NCBI GenBank assembly: GCA_002342665.1
Contig: DDQK01000036.1
Coordinates: forward strand, 1,087 to 29,206
From: Prevotella sp. UBA2444
Lineage (GTDB): Bacteria > Bacteroidota > Bacteroidia > Bacteroidales > Bacteroidaceae
DNA: 28,120 nt
Direction: 5' to 3'
Position 1 is the stretch's first letter. The number at the start of each line of letters is the position of its first letter. A model generated the notes under the pieces. It worked only from the letters and a program-made list of their open reading frames with translations, was not told the DNA's origin and did not search any database. The position numbers were made by a program, and so were the translations under genes. This document shows positions 1 to 8,527 of the stretch, piece by piece.

Positions 1-151
1 AGAAACAAGTTACGAATTAGATACTTAAATCTTTCCTTCATACCGTACTCAAGTTGCAGTCCACTGTTCTCATCATTCCGCAGTTTCCTTCCCAATCCCC
101 TGATTTGCAACGATTTTTCCGCTTTTCTCCTCTTTTGTTATCTGATAGCAT

Positions 152-256
152 GTTTTCCGGTACTAAACCCGGAGTTTACTCGGAGTAAACTATGAGTTTA
201 GTGCCGGTAAACTATTTGTTTCTCGGTAGGAAACAAACGTTTTACCGTCAGGAAAC
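152..256. repeat. Tandem array of five degenerate palindromes, 22-base period
   Basis: Five units of 17-18 bases begin at 152, 174, 196, 218 and 239, so the period is 22, 22, 22 and 21. Each has the form GTTT, about ten bases that are usually CGG-containing, then AAAC, and each is an inverted repeat. The clearest are GTTTAC-TCGGA-GTAAAC (174-190) and GTTTC-TCGGTAG-GAAAC (218-234). Spacers are CCGGA, TATGA, TATTT and AAAC. Units 1 and 3 can also pair over a longer range: CCGGTACTAAAC (157-168) with GTTTAGTGCCGG (196-207), one G-T wobble. The array ends two bases short of the stop codon of the leftward lytic transglycosylase gene, so its transcript could fold and act as that gene's 3' end. The role is unknown. 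Confidence 0.8.
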
Positions 257-258
257 GG

Positions 259-1389
259 TCATTCAGTAATATCGTACTTATTCTTCCGCTTGCCAGCTTT
301 GCGAGGTTGGCTGGGATGGAACCCGAGGTGAGGCGATTTAATACCCATATACCCCTGGTGACGCTGCCTGATTTTAGCCACGTAGTCGACGGTCTCAGAT
401 CCTCGCATATAGCCATGCTTCACGATAGGATCGTTATAGAATTGCGGTTTGGCCAGCTTGAGTACATATTCGGAAACGTCGCGCCACAGATGGGGATTCT
501 TGCCGTCGCGCTTGGCCAATGCCATCGCGTCGCGGATGTGGTGGATACCGCCATTGTAGGCAGCCAGCACGAAATTAGTGCGCTCCACCCTGCCTGGAAT
601 ATCCGAGAACTTCGATTCGAGCTGCCCCAGATATTTCGCGGCGGCGGCGATGTTCTTTTCCGGATCATACATCTGATCGCGGGGCAGCCCCAGCACGTCG
701 GCCGTTCCTGGCATGATCTGCATCAGTCCCTTAGCCCCGGCAAAGGATACGGCCTTCGGGTCGAACGTCGATTCCTGATAGCATTGGGCAGCCATCAGGC
801 GCCAGTCCCATCGGATGGACTGGGAATGTTGTTGGAAGAGGTGGTCATAATGGGAAATCACGCCACCTTTCTTATTGAGCATCGGCGAGAATACATGACG
901 TTTTACACGACGGGTCGTCAACAGAGTCTTCTCTTCCTGTTCTGCCTCTGCCACTAACTCCGGCTTGTACCAAGCTTTCAATTCCTCTGCCAGCATGGGC
1001 TTCTCTCCACTCACATCCAGCTCTCCAGGCGTTGGCCAGGCCACAATGTCGACCACTCCCTCAGCCATCTTCGCACTCAATTCTACCGAGTCGCGACACA
1101 CCTCGACCCTCAGCCCCACACCCAGTTTATCTGCCAACTGCGACACCAACAGATACTGCGTGCCGAGCGAACGTCCATGATAGTCGTAGTAAGTCTGGGG
1201 ACCTGTGACGGTAGCCATAATCAGCTCGCCATACTGCTGGATCTCGTGCAAGTCGAAGTTGTCCGACACCTCCACCGAGTCGAGCACTTGTCCCCACGGC
1301 GTGACCACTCGCTCCTGTTTCTTCTCAAAGCAGGAGGATAGCAGCAAGGCTGCCAATAGGAGTAGATATGGGCAATGATTCCTTGTCAT
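259..1389 (-). CDS. MltF-like lytic murein transglycosylase, lipoprotein
   Basis: The 376-residue product should cleave peptidoglycan glycan strands at the periplasmic face of a membrane. A lipoprotein signal peptide ends in the lipobox LSSC with Cys20. Residues about 50-120 resemble part of a solute-binding domain (TYYDYHGRSLGTQYLL). Residues about 190-320 form a family 1 SLT domain: the catalytic Glu206 lies in CYQESTFDP, followed by GLMQIMP (221-227) and AAYNGG (276-281). E. coli MltF has about 518 residues, so the solute-binding part is much reduced here. The C-terminus is basic. The gene is monocistronic, diverges from hisG, and has a TACCTTTG -7 box only about 18 bases before its ATG. 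The SLT assignment is secure; the exact Mlt subclass is inferred. Confidence 0.85.
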   Translation of the reverse strand: MTRNHCPYLLLLAALLLSSCFEKKQERVVTPWGQVLDSVEVSDNFDLHEIQQYGELIMATVTGPQTYYDYHGRSLGTQYLLVSQLADKLGVGLRVEVCRDSVELSAKMAEGVVDIVAWPTPGELDVSGEKPMLAEELKAWYKPELVAEAEQEEKTLLTTRRVKRHVFSPMLNKKGGVISHYDHLFQQHSQSIRWDWRLMAAQCYQESTFDPKAVSFAGAKGLMQIMPGTADVLGLPRDQMYDPEKNIAAAAKYLGQLESKFSDIPGRVERTNFVLAAYNGGIHHIRDAMALAKRDGKNPHLWRDVSEYVLKLAKPQFYNDPIVKHGYMRGSETVDYVAKIRQRHQGYMGIKSPHLGFHPSQPRKAGKRKNKYDITE

Positions 1390-1406
1390 CAGTTGCTAAA
1401 ACGGTG

Positions 1407-1414
1407 CAAAGGTA
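1407..1414 (-). promoter_or_regulatory. -7 element of the lytic transglycosylase promoter
   Basis: The minus strand reads TACCTTTG, a perfect match to the Bacteroidetes TAnnTTTG -7 element. The predicted transcription start is about ten bases before the ATG, so the leader is very short. I see no good -33 TTTG. Confidence 0.6.
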
Positions 1415-1428
1415 CAAAATAATTGGGA

Positions 1429-1448
1429 ATTGTGCATTGTGAATTGTG
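1429..1448. repeat. Three 7-base repeats between divergent promoters
   Basis: ATTGTG occurs at 1429, 1436 and 1443 with exact 7-base spacing. The block lies between the two back-to-back -7 boxes and covers the -33 region of the hisG promoter. It may be a slippage-prone spacer or a regulator site; no function can be shown from the sequence. Confidence 0.7.
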
Positions 1449-1466
1449 AATTATTTCGTAACTTTG
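1437..1466 (+). promoter_or_regulatory. Promoter of the hisGDC operon
   Basis: The -7 element TAACTTTG is at 1459-1466. A -33-like TTG is at 1437-1439, 19 bases upstream, inside the 7-base repeats. The leader before hisG is only about 28 bases and has no room for a his leader peptide or attenuator. Confidence 0.65.
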
Positions 1467-1500
1467 CAGCCGAATTACAAGATATTATAGACTTAAACGT

Positions 1501-2352
1501 ATGTTAAGAATCGCAGTTCAGTCTAAAGGACGACTTTTTGAAGATACGATGAATCTGCTCTCTGAGGCAGATATCAAGGTGAGTGCCTCCAAGCGCACAT
1601 TGCTGGTTCAGTCCTCCAATTTCCCGTTGGAGGTGCTTTATCTGCGCGACGACGATATCCCCCAGAGTGTAGCCTCTGGTGTGGCCGACATAGGTGTGGT
1701 AGGCGAGAACGAATTCGTGGAGCGCGGCGAAGATGCCGACATTATCTCACGTCTGGGATTCTCACGCTGCCGCCTCTCACTGGCTATCCCCAAGGAGATA
1801 GACTATCAGGGCATCGAATGGTTCGACGGAAAGAAGATAGCCACCTCCTACCCCGCCATCCTGCGCCAATTCCTCGACAAGCATGGCATCAAGGCAGAGA
1901 TTCACGTCATCACAGGCTCTGTAGAAATCAGCCCAGGCATCGGTCTGGCTGACGCTATCTTCGACATCGTCAGCAGCGGTTCCACTCTGGTGAGCAACAA
2001 TCTGCGCGAGGTGGAAGTAGTGATGCAGAGCGAGGCCTTGCTTATCGGCTACAAGCAGCTCTCGGAGGAGAAGCGCCAGATACTGGAGCAGATGCTTTTC
2101 CGTTTCAAGGCCGTCAAGGATGCCGAGGATAAGAAATATGTACGCATGAACGCTCCCAAGGCCCGGCTGCAGGAAATTATCAACGTACTGCCAGGTCTGA
2201 AGAGTCCCACCATCATACCATTGGCCGACGAGGAATGGTGCTCCGTTCACACCGTGCTCGACCAGAAACAGTTCTGGGAGATTATCGGCAAGCTGAAGGA
2301 AATGGGTGCTCAGGGCATTCTCGTGACGCCAATCGAAAAAATGATATTATGA
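1501..2352 (+). CDS. hisG: ATP phosphoribosyltransferase, long form
   Basis: This enzyme catalyses the first step of histidine synthesis, joining ATP and PRPP to give phosphoribosyl-ATP in the cytoplasm. The 283 residues match the long, HisZ-independent form. The N-terminus MLRIAVQSKGRL is typical. GVADIGVVGENEF (60-72) and the PRPP-binding stretch ADAIFDIVSSGSTL (150-163) are intact. Residues from about 205 to the end (ending [13 protein letters not shown]) form the ACT-like regulatory domain that gives histidine feedback inhibition in this form. The start lies about 35 bases after the -7 box, and its stop overlaps the hisD start as ATGA. Confidence 0.97.
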   Translation: MLRIAVQSKGRLFEDTMNLLSEADIKVSASKRTLLVQSSNFPLEVLYLRDDDIPQSVASGVADIGVVGENEFVERGEDADIISRLGFSRCRLSLAIPKEIDYQGIEWFDGKKIATSYPAILRQFLDKHGIKAEIHVITGSVEISPGIGLADAIFDIVSSGSTLVSNNLREVEVVMQSEALLIGYKQLSEEKRQILEQMLFRFKAVKDAEDKKYVRMNAPKARLQEIINVLPGLKSPTIIPLADEEWCSVHTVLDQKQFWEIIGKLKEMGAQGILVTPIEKMIL

Positions 2353-3632
2353 AGATAATCAGATATCCAGAGAAAAGCGAGTGGACAGAGATTGTCAAGC
2401 GTCCACACCTTGACGTATCGACACTCAACGAGACGGTAGCCTCGGTACTTTCCGACGTGCGCCAGCGTGGCGATGAAGCCGTAAAGGGCTACGAACTCAA
2501 GTTCGACCATGTAGACCTGCCCTCGCTCGAGGTAACGAGAGAGGAAATCAACGAAGCCGAAGACCTTGTCAGCGACCAGCTCAAGGAGGCCATCAAACTG
2601 GCTCATCAGAATATCAAGACCTTCCACGAGGCCCAGCGGTTCCGTTCGAAGAAAGTGGAGACACAGCCTGGCGTGACCTGCTGGCAGAAGAGTGTTGCCA
2701 TAGAGAAAGTCGGACTGTATATCCCTGGCGGCACGGCTCCCCTTTTCTCCACCGTACTGATGCTCGCCACGCCTGCAAAGATTGCCGGGTGCCAGGAAAT
2801 CGTGCTCTGCACACCCCCTGACCGCCAAGGCAAGGTGAACCCAGCCATTCTTGTGGCTGCCCGCATAGCCGGTGTCAGCAAAATATTCAAGGCGGGTGGC
2901 GTACAGGCTATCGGAGCCATGGCCTATGGTACTGAATCTGTACCAAAGGTCTACAAGATTTTCGGTCCCGGCAACCAATACGTCATGGCAGCCAAACAGC
3001 AGGTGAGCCTGCACGATGTGGCCATCGACATGCCAGCCGGCCCCTCTGAGGTGTGCGTCATCGCCGATGAAACAGCCAATGCGGAATTCGTGGCTGCCGA
3101 CTTGCTTTCTCAGGCGGAGCATGGCATCGACTCGCAGGTGTTCCTTATCACCACCTCCAACAAGCTCATCGACGAAGTTCAGAAAGAGGTGAGCCGCCAA
3201 CTCAACGGCCTGCCACGCAAGGAGATTGCTCAGCAGGCCCTCCTCAACAGCGTACTGGTACTCGTTTGCGACATCCGAGAGGCTATCGAGCTATCCAACA
3301 CATACGCTCCCGAGCATCTAGTCATCCAGACAGAAGACTACGAGAAGGTTGCCTCAAGAATTGTCAATGCCGGCAGCGTGTTCCTCGGCAAATATGCCTG
3401 TGAGAGTGCAGGCGACTATGCAAGCGGCACCAATCATACGCTTCCCACCCATGGCTATGCAACAGCATACAATGGTGTCAATCTCGACAGTTACTGCCGG
3501 AAGATAACCTTCCAGCACCTTACAGAAGAAGGTATCCGCAATATCGGCCACGCCGTGGAACTGATGGCAGAAGCAGAACAGCTCGATGCTCACAAGAATG
3601 CAATGACGGTAAGAATCAATAGTCTGAAATGA
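2349..3632 (+). CDS. hisD: Histidinol dehydrogenase
   Basis: This enzyme performs the last two oxidations, L-histidinol to L-histidine, with NAD and a zinc ion. The start at 2349 is chosen over an in-frame start at 2235 because it gives the usual length of 427 residues, begins with MKIIRYP, and overlaps the hisG stop as ATGA. The sequence shows [12 protein letters not shown] (121-132), the zinc-site residues Gln255 and His258 in [10 protein letters not shown], the catalytic pair Glu322-His323 in YAPEHL, the [18 protein letters not shown] block with Asp356, and His415 near the end. Overlapping starts on both sides suggest translational coupling through the operon. Confidence 0.97.
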   Translation: MKIIRYPEKSEWTEIVKRPHLDVSTLNETVASVLSDVRQRGDEAVKGYELKFDHVDLPSLEVTREEINEAEDLVSDQLKEAIKLAHQNIKTFHEAQRFRSKKVETQPGVTCWQKSVAIEKVGLYIPGGTAPLFSTVLMLATPAKIAGCQEIVLCTPPDRQGKVNPAILVAARIAGVSKIFKAGGVQAIGAMAYGTESVPKVYKIFGPGNQYVMAAKQQVSLHDVAIDMPAGPSEVCVIADETANAEFVAADLLSQAEHGIDSQVFLITTSNKLIDEVQKEVSRQLNGLPRKEIAQQALLNSVLVLVCDIREAIELSNTYAPEHLVIQTEDYEKVASRIVNAGSVFLGKYACESAGDYASGTNHTLPTHGYATAYNGVNLDSYCRKITFQHLTEEGIRNIGHAVELMAEAEQLDAHKNAMTVRINSLK

Positions 3633-4663
3633 AGTCGCTACAAGAACTGACAAGACCTAACATCTGGTCGCTGGCACCCTACAGTAGTGCCCGTAATGAA
3701 TATGCAGGACGAGAGGCACGCGTGTTTCTCGATGCTAACGAGAATCCCTACAACGCACCATTCAACCGCTACCCAGACCCTCTGCAACTAGAGCTGAAAG
3801 CGGCTATTTCGAATGTTAAGGGAGTAGCCGTGGAGAGCATCTTCCTCGGAAACGGCAGCGATGAACCCATCGACCTCGTGTACCGCTGCTTCTGTCAGCC
3901 TGGCGTAGACAATGTTGTTGCTATCGAGCCTACCTACGGCATGTACAAGGTTTGTGCCGACATCAACGATGTTGAGTACCGGCCAGTTCTTTTGGACGAG
4001 CACTATCAGATAACTGCCGACAAGCTCCTCAAGGCTACAGACAGTCACACAAAACTTATCTGGATCTGTTCGCCAAACAATCCTACGGGCAACAATATCA
4101 ACCGCGAAGAGATTGTCAAGACCATCGAAGGCTTTGAAGGACTTGTTATGGTCGACGAAGCGTACAGCGATTTCTCTGCCCAGAAGACACTTCGTTCCGA
4201 ACTTTCAAGGTATCCCAACTTGATTGTGCTCAACACGATGTCGAAGGCATGGGGATGTGCTGCCATACGTCTGGGTATGGCTTTCGCCTCAAAGGAGATT
4301 ATCGAGATATTCAACAAGGTGAAATACCCATACAACGTCAATCTGCTCACTCAGCAGCAGGCTCTCGAAGCGATGAAAGATCCCTTCGAAGTAGACAAAT
4401 GGGTGAAGCTGCTTCTTGAAGAGCGCAAGCGGATGATAGATTCCTTCAAGCTGTTGCCTATCTGTCAGGAGGTATATCCTACGGATGCTAATTTCTTCCT
4501 GGCCAAGATGACTGACGCCAAGCAAATCTACGACTATCTGGTAGATCGGGGCATCATCGTAAGGAATCGCAATCGCGTGCAACTCTGTCAGAACTGTCTG
4601 CGCATCACCATCGGCACCAAGACAGAAAACGGAGAACTGATTGCAGCTCTCCGTCAATATTAA
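3629..4663 (+). CDS. hisC: Histidinol-phosphate aminotransferase
   Basis: This PLP enzyme converts imidazole-acetol phosphate and glutamate to histidinol phosphate. The 344 residues have the fold type I signatures: LDANENPY (34-41), SPNNPTGN (148-155), VDEAYSDF (175-182) and the PLP-binding Lys206 in NTMSKAWG. Its ATG overlaps the hisD stop as ATGA. Many Bacteroidales his operons continue with hisB at this point (from memory), but here the next gene is on the other strand only 25 bases away. The HisB reactions must be encoded elsewhere if the pathway is complete. Confidence 0.95.
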   Translation: MKSLQELTRPNIWSLAPYSSARNEYAGREARVFLDANENPYNAPFNRYPDPLQLELKAAISNVKGVAVESIFLGNGSDEPIDLVYRCFCQPGVDNVVAIEPTYGMYKVCADINDVEYRPVLLDEHYQITADKLLKATDSHTKLIWICSPNNPTGNNINREEIVKTIEGFEGLVMVDEAYSDFSAQKTLRSELSRYPNLIVLNTMSKAWGCAAIRLGMAFASKEIIEIFNKVKYPYNVNLLTQQQALEAMKDPFEVDKWVKLLLEERKRMIDSFKLLPICQEVYPTDANFFLAKMTDAKQIYDYLVDRGIIVRNRNRVQLCQNCLRITIGTKTENGELIAALRQY

Positions 4664-4688
4664 AACCCTTAGCTTTTTCCGGAAGAAT

Positions 4689-5405
4689 TCACTTCTTATC
4701 GCGAAGTTCGGAAAGATGACGACGATAGGCCTTACGCAATTTGCGTACGGCCTTATCTCGTATTTGACGAACACGCTCACGCTTCAAGTCCATATCCTCG
4801 GCTATCTCGGCCATGGTTTCGTGTTCCTGACCGATACCGAAGAAGGCATTCACCACCCTACTCTCACGTTCATCGAGGACACCAAGTGCAAACTCTATGG
4901 CATCCTCGATAGCTTCAGAGTGAATACGCTCATCGGCAAGTGGGGCGTCATGATTGACGAGGACGGAAAGCAGACTCATGTTAGCCTTATGGCCCAAGGG
5001 GGCGTCAACACTAAGAGGCTGACTCTGCAACAGGGCAGCACGATCGGTAACATCGCGGGGTACCTGATAGAGACCAGTCTGCTGGGCAATAGCTTTCTCG
5101 ATATGCTGACGGATGTGTACAACAGCATAATTTACAAAGCGTGTTCCTTTCGAGGGGGCGAAGTTGGAGGCAGCCTTCATAAGCCCGATGTTGCCTTCGC
5201 TCACAAGGTCGTCCATAGCAAGCCCCTTGCCCTTATATTGGGCAGCAATAGTAACAACAAAACGGAGGTTAGCCTCCACCAGCCGGTTTAAGGCACGCGT
5301 ATTTCCGCTACGGATCTTCTCAGCCAACTGACGTTCCTCATCAGCCGAGAGCAGGTCGGTGCGACCTATTTCATCCAGATATCTGTTAAGTGCGCTATCT
5401 TCCAT
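4689..5405 (-). CDS. Atypical sigma-70 factor lacking domain 3
   Basis: This 238-residue RNA polymerase sigma factor has region 1.2 (about 1-35), region 2 (36-118, with RLVEANLRFVV and DDLVSEGNIGLMKAA), the region 3.2 linker (LSVDAPLGHKANMSLLSVLV, 131-150) and region 4 with the helix-turn-helix ETMAEIAEDMDLKRERVRQI. Bacteroidetes primary sigma factors are near 287 residues. The missing part is domain 3: only about a dozen residues join region 2.4 (VPRDVTDRAALLQSQ) to the linker. Region 2.3 reads YAVVHIRQ where primary sigma factors have YAxWWIRQ, so both promoter-melting tryptophans are absent. It is the last gene of a likely operon with mtgA (6-base gap) and an OmpA-type lipoprotein. It looks like an alternative group 2-like sigma; its regulon is unknown. 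Confidence 0.88.
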   Translation of the reverse strand: MEDSALNRYLDEIGRTDLLSADEERQLAEKIRSGNTRALNRLVEANLRFVVTIAAQYKGKGLAMDDLVSEGNIGLMKAASNFAPSKGTRFVNYAVVHIRQHIEKAIAQQTGLYQVPRDVTDRAALLQSQPLSVDAPLGHKANMSLLSVLVNHDAPLADERIHSEAIEDAIEFALGVLDERESRVVNAFFGIGQEHETMAEIAEDMDLKRERVRQIRDKAVRKLRKAYRRHLSELRDKK

Positions 5406-5411
5406 AAATAC

Positions 5412-6119
5412 TTATTTCTTCTTCGGGTCACGCCCTTCTCGCGGGAAAGGCGGTACATATTTCATCTCTCGCTCTATCCGAGCCTGCCGCTTAAGCATAT
5501 AGGCAGAGGGATTCTTGCTGGAGAACCGTCGAGGGTTCGGCAGCGTGACGGCAATAAGGGCGCATTGGCTGCGTGTGAGGTTTAAAGCGTCTGTGTGGAA
5601 ATGCTCCATAGCCACGGCATCTGCTCCGTAAATGCCATCGCCCATCTCGATACTATTAAGGTATACCTCCATGATGCGCTGCTTCGACCAAAGGAGTTCG
5701 ATAAGGGTGGTGAAATAGACTTCGAATCCCTTACGTACCCATGACCGACCCGGCCAGAGGAACACGTTCTTTGCTGTCTGCTGCGAGATGGTCGACGCAC
5801 CTAACTTACGCTTCTCAGGGTGCTTACGATTACGCTCAGCAGCATGCTCGATGGCTTTATAATCGAAGCCGTGATGACGGAGGAAATTGGCATCCTCGCT
5901 GGCTATGACTGCAACAGGCAATGAGGGGGAAATTTTATCCAGCGGTACCCAATGATGTACCATTCTCAAATCCTTGCCTTCAGACACCTGCTGACAACAA
6001 CGGATAACCATCAGCGGAGTAATCCATACTGGTATAAATCGAAGCACCACCACCGCAAGGATGGTGGTGCCGAAAAAGAGTGCAAGCACCCAATAGAGTA
6101 TACGCTTGAGAACTTTCAA
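5412..6119 (-). CDS. mtgA: Monofunctional peptidoglycan glycosyltransferase
   Basis: This enzyme polymerises lipid II into glycan strands at the outer face of the inner membrane. The 235 residues form one N-terminal membrane helix (about 7-35) followed by a GT51 domain with no transpeptidase domain. The catalytic Glu75 lies in [14 protein letters not shown], followed by [10 protein letters not shown] (109-118), then [12 protein letters not shown] and GIYGADAVA. The end is basic (DPKKK). It lies 16 bases after an OmpA-type lipoprotein gene and 6 bases before a sigma factor gene, consistent with one leftward envelope operon. Confidence 0.95.
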   Translation of the reverse strand: MKVLKRILYWVLALFFGTTILAVVVLRFIPVWITPLMVIRCCQQVSEGKDLRMVHHWVPLDKISPSLPVAVIASEDANFLRHHGFDYKAIEHAAERNRKHPEKRKLGASTISQQTAKNVFLWPGRSWVRKGFEVYFTTLIELLWSKQRIMEVYLNSIEMGDGIYGADAVAMEHFHTDALNLTRSQCALIAVTLPNPRRFSSKNPSAYMLKRQARIEREMKYVPPFPREGRDPKKK

Positions 6120-6135
6120 TCTCTGAATCTGTCAT

Positions 6136-6837
6136 TTAGTTAGCCTGAGCCTCAGCAGCTTTAATCATCTCCTGCGAAGCATAGAGATAGACCTCGACAC
6201 GACGATTCTGAGCCTTACCAGCAGCAGTAGAGTTGTCGGCAACAGGGTTGGCCTCACCAAAACCGGTAGTGCTGCGAATCTGATTAGCACTTACGCCCTG
6301 AGAAAGCAGATAGGTCGTCACGCTCTGAGCACGATCCTGAGAGAGCTGGAGGTTCTTCTGCTGACTCTGCTCGGCTGTAGAGTTCTTCCAAGGATCGTTG
6401 TCGGTATAGCCCTGAACAGCAACATCGCAGTCGGCATTACCCTTCAACACATTGGCGAACTGGAAGAGAGATGTCTTTGCGGTTGAACTGAGAACGGAAC
6501 TACCAGAATTGAAGAGGATACCAGAATCGAAGGTAACCTTAACAGCCTGCAGACCGTTGGCATCGGTAACAGACTCCACCTGAGCATTCTGCACGGCTTC
6601 AGCCTCCTTCTTTGCCTTATCCATCTTCTTACCAATGATAACGCCAGCACCTGTACCCACAGCGGTACCGATAGCTGCACCGATGGCTGTATTACCAGCC
6701 ATATGACCGATCAGAGCACCCAAAGCAGCACCACCTCCTGCGCCTATCAGGCCACCTTTAGCGGTGTTACTCATTCCACAACCTGCAAGCACGAGAGCTG
6801 CGCAAAGAGCTACAGCAATTGACTTTAAACTTTTCAT
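6136..6837 (-). CDS. OmpA-family glycine-zipper lipoprotein
   Basis: This 233-residue outer-membrane lipoprotein has a lipobox LAGC with Cys20. A glycine zipper segment follows (about 29-70, GGLIGAGGGAALGALIG and more), which usually inserts in or packs against membranes. A short coiled linker comes next, then an OmpA C-terminal domain (about 100-220) for non-covalent peptidoglycan binding: FDSGILFNSGSSVL, VQGYTDND and NRRVEVYL. The layout resembles YiaD-type proteins. It is first in a likely operon with mtgA and a sigma factor, with a TAACTTTG -7 box 51 bases upstream. Confidence 0.9.
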   Translation of the reverse strand: MKSLKSIAVALCAALVLAGCGMSNTAKGGLIGAGGGAALGALIGHMAGNTAIGAAIGTAVGTGAGVIIGKKMDKAKKEAEAVQNAQVESVTDANGLQAVKVTFDSGILFNSGSSVLSSTAKTSLFQFANVLKGNADCDVAVQGYTDNDPWKNSTAEQSQQKNLQLSQDRAQSVTTYLLSQGVSANQIRSTTGFGEANPVADNSTAAGKAQNRRVEVYLYASQEMIKAAEAQAN

Positions 6838-6887
6838 CTTTTCTACTATTTTTATTGTTAAACGTTTAATTTATCAAAACATCGGTG

Positions 6888-6895
6888 CAAAGTTA
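6888..6895 (-). promoter_or_regulatory. -7 element of the OmpA-mtgA-sigma operon
   Basis: The minus strand reads TAACTTTG, matching TAnnTTTG. The leader would be about 45 bases. It is back-to-back with the proS -7 box, and the starts of the two boxes are 52 bases apart. Confidence 0.6.
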
Positions 6896-6901
6896 CAAAT
6901 T

Positions 6902-6915
6902 AATTCATAATTCAT
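6902..6915. repeat. Two exact 7-base repeats between divergent promoters
   Basis: AATTCAT is repeated at 6902-6908 and 6909-6915. Read on the other strand this is ATGAATT, close to the GTGAATT repeats upstream of hisG. It occupies the equivalent place between two divergent -7 boxes. Confidence 0.6.
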
Positions 6916-6939
6916 CGTGAATAATTGATATTTTTTATG

Positions 6940-6947
6940 TAATTTTG
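6940..6947 (+). promoter_or_regulatory. -7 element of the proS promoter
   Basis: TAATTTTG matches TAnnTTTG and lies 30 bases before the proS ATG. I see no clear -33 element. Confidence 0.6.
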
Positions 6948-6977
6948 CACTCAAAATCAATCAAACGACAAAAAACA

Positions 6978-8459
6978 ATGGCAAAAGAATTAAAAGATTT
7001 GACGAAAAGGGCCGACAACTATAGCCAGTGGTACAACGATCTGGTGGTGAAGGCTGATATGGCAGAACAGTCTGCTGTACGTGGATGTATGGTCATCAAG
7101 CCCTATGGCTATGCCATCTGGGAGAAGATGCAACAGCAACTCGACAAGATGTTCAAGGAGACGGGGGCACAGAACGCCTATTTCCCCTTGTTGATTCCTA
7201 AATCGTTTCTAAGTCGTGAGGCAGAACACGTGGAAGGCTTCGCCAAAGAGTGCGCCGTAGTGACTCACTACCGCTTGAAGGCTACCGAGGATAAAAGCGG
7301 CGTGACTGTTGACCCCGCAGCAAAACTGGAAGAAGAACTCATCATCCGTCCTACCTCTGAGACCATCATCTGGAACACCTACAAGAACTGGATTCACTCA
7401 TGGCGTGACCTGCCTCTGATGTGCAACCAATGGTGTAACGTGATGAGATGGGAGATGCGTACTCGTCCATTCTTGCGTACATCTGAGTTCCTGTGGCAGG
7501 AGGGGCATACGGCTCATGCCACTCGCGAAGAGGCTGAACAGGAAGCACAGAAGATGCTGAAGGTATACGCCAAGTTTGCTGAAGAGTGGATGGCTGTTCC
7601 TGTCATTCAAGGCGTGAAGAGCGAGACTGAGCGTTTCGCAGGAGCTCTCGACACCTACACCATCGAGGCTATGATGCAGGATGGTAAGGCCCTTCAGAGC
7701 GGAACCAGCCACTTCCTCGGACAGAATTTCGCGAAGGCCTTCGAGGTCACCTATCTTAATAAGGAGAACAAGCCCGAATACGTATGGGCCACCTCATGGG
7801 GAGTTTCTACGCGACTTATCGGTGCGCTCATTATGACCCACTCTGATGACAATGGGCTCGTACTTCCACCACGTCTGGCTCCTATTCAGGTAGTCATCAT
7901 TCCCATCGCTACCAAGCCCGAACAGATGGAACTTGTCAACAAGGAGGTTATGCCCATTATAGATGAACTGCGCTCAAAGGGTATAACCGTGAAATTCGAC
8001 GATGCTGACAACAAGCGCCCCGGATTCAAATTTGCCGACTATGAGCTGAAGGGCGTTCCGGTGCGACTGGTACTTGGTGCACGTGACCTTGAGAACGGCA
8101 CTATCGAAGTGATGCGCCGCGATACCTTGGAGAAAGAAACACGCCCCATTGAAGGTATCGCCCAATATGTAGAACAACTCTTGGAAGACATTCAGAATAA
8201 CATCTTCGAGAAGGCTAAAGCCTATCGCGACGCCCGTATCTACGAGTGCGACAACTACGAGGAATTCAAGGAGCGCATCAAGGACGGCGGTTTCTTCCTC
8301 TGCCATTGGGATGGCACAGCAGAGACCGAGGCCAAGATCAAGGAAGAAACGCAAGCTACTATCCGATGTGTTCCATTCGGAGTAGAACAAACTGCCGGTA
8401 TAGATATGGTAAGCGGTAAGCCTTCGAAAGCCCGAGTGATTATCGCAAGGAGTTATTAA
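6978..8459 (+). CDS. proS: Prolyl-tRNA synthetase, archaeal/eukaryotic type
   Basis: This class II synthetase attaches proline to tRNA-Pro in the cytoplasm. ATG at 6978 ([20 protein letters not shown]) gives 493 residues. An in-frame TTG at 6945 lies inside the -7 box and was rejected. Motif 2 is visible around 157-180 ([20 protein letters not shown]) and motif 3 in [20 protein letters not shown]. No editing insertion separates motifs 2 and 3, and the protein ends in RSY; both fit the archaeal/eukaryotic-type ProRS with the extra C-terminal domain (about 420-493). It is monocistronic, followed by a two-hairpin terminator region. Confidence 0.96.
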   Translation: MAKELKDLTKRADNYSQWYNDLVVKADMAEQSAVRGCMVIKPYGYAIWEKMQQQLDKMFKETGAQNAYFPLLIPKSFLSREAEHVEGFAKECAVVTHYRLKATEDKSGVTVDPAAKLEEELIIRPTSETIIWNTYKNWIHSWRDLPLMCNQWCNVMRWEMRTRPFLRTSEFLWQEGHTAHATREEAEQEAQKMLKVYAKFAEEWMAVPVIQGVKSETERFAGALDTYTIEAMMQDGKALQSGTSHFLGQNFAKAFEVTYLNKENKPEYVWATSWGVSTRLIGALIMTHSDDNGLVLPPRLAPIQVVIIPIATKPEQMELVNKEVMPIIDELRSKGITVKFDDADNKRPGFKFADYELKGVPVRLVLGARDLENGTIEVMRRDTLEKETRPIEGIAQYVEQLLEDIQNNIFEKAKAYRDARIYECDNYEEFKERIKDGGFFLCHWDGTAETEAKIKEETQATIRCVPFGVEQTAGIDMVSGKPSKARVIIARSY

Positions 8460-8467
8460 GCAAAAAG

Positions 8468-8495
8468 AAAAGGGAACTTTCACAAGCTCCCTTTT
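8468..8495 (-). terminator. Hairpin A, terminator for leftward transcripts
   Basis: AAAAGGGA (8468-8475) pairs perfectly with TCCCTTTT (8488-8495) around a 12-base loop. On the minus strand the stem is followed by CTTTTTG, a suitable U-tract, so it probably ends the long leftward cluster. On the plus strand no U-tract follows. Confidence 0.65.
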
Positions 8496-8527
8496 CAAAT
8501 CCAACAATAAAATTTTGTTAGATTGTG

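Noticed and set aside
152..256. A CRISPR array
   Set aside because: The units are imperfect palindromes with 4-5-base spacers, too short for CRISPR spacers, and no cas gene is near.
2235..2348. N-terminal extension of hisD
   Set aside because: It overlaps the hisG coding sequence by over 100 bases and adds basic sequence not found in HisD; the ATGA start at 2349 is far better.
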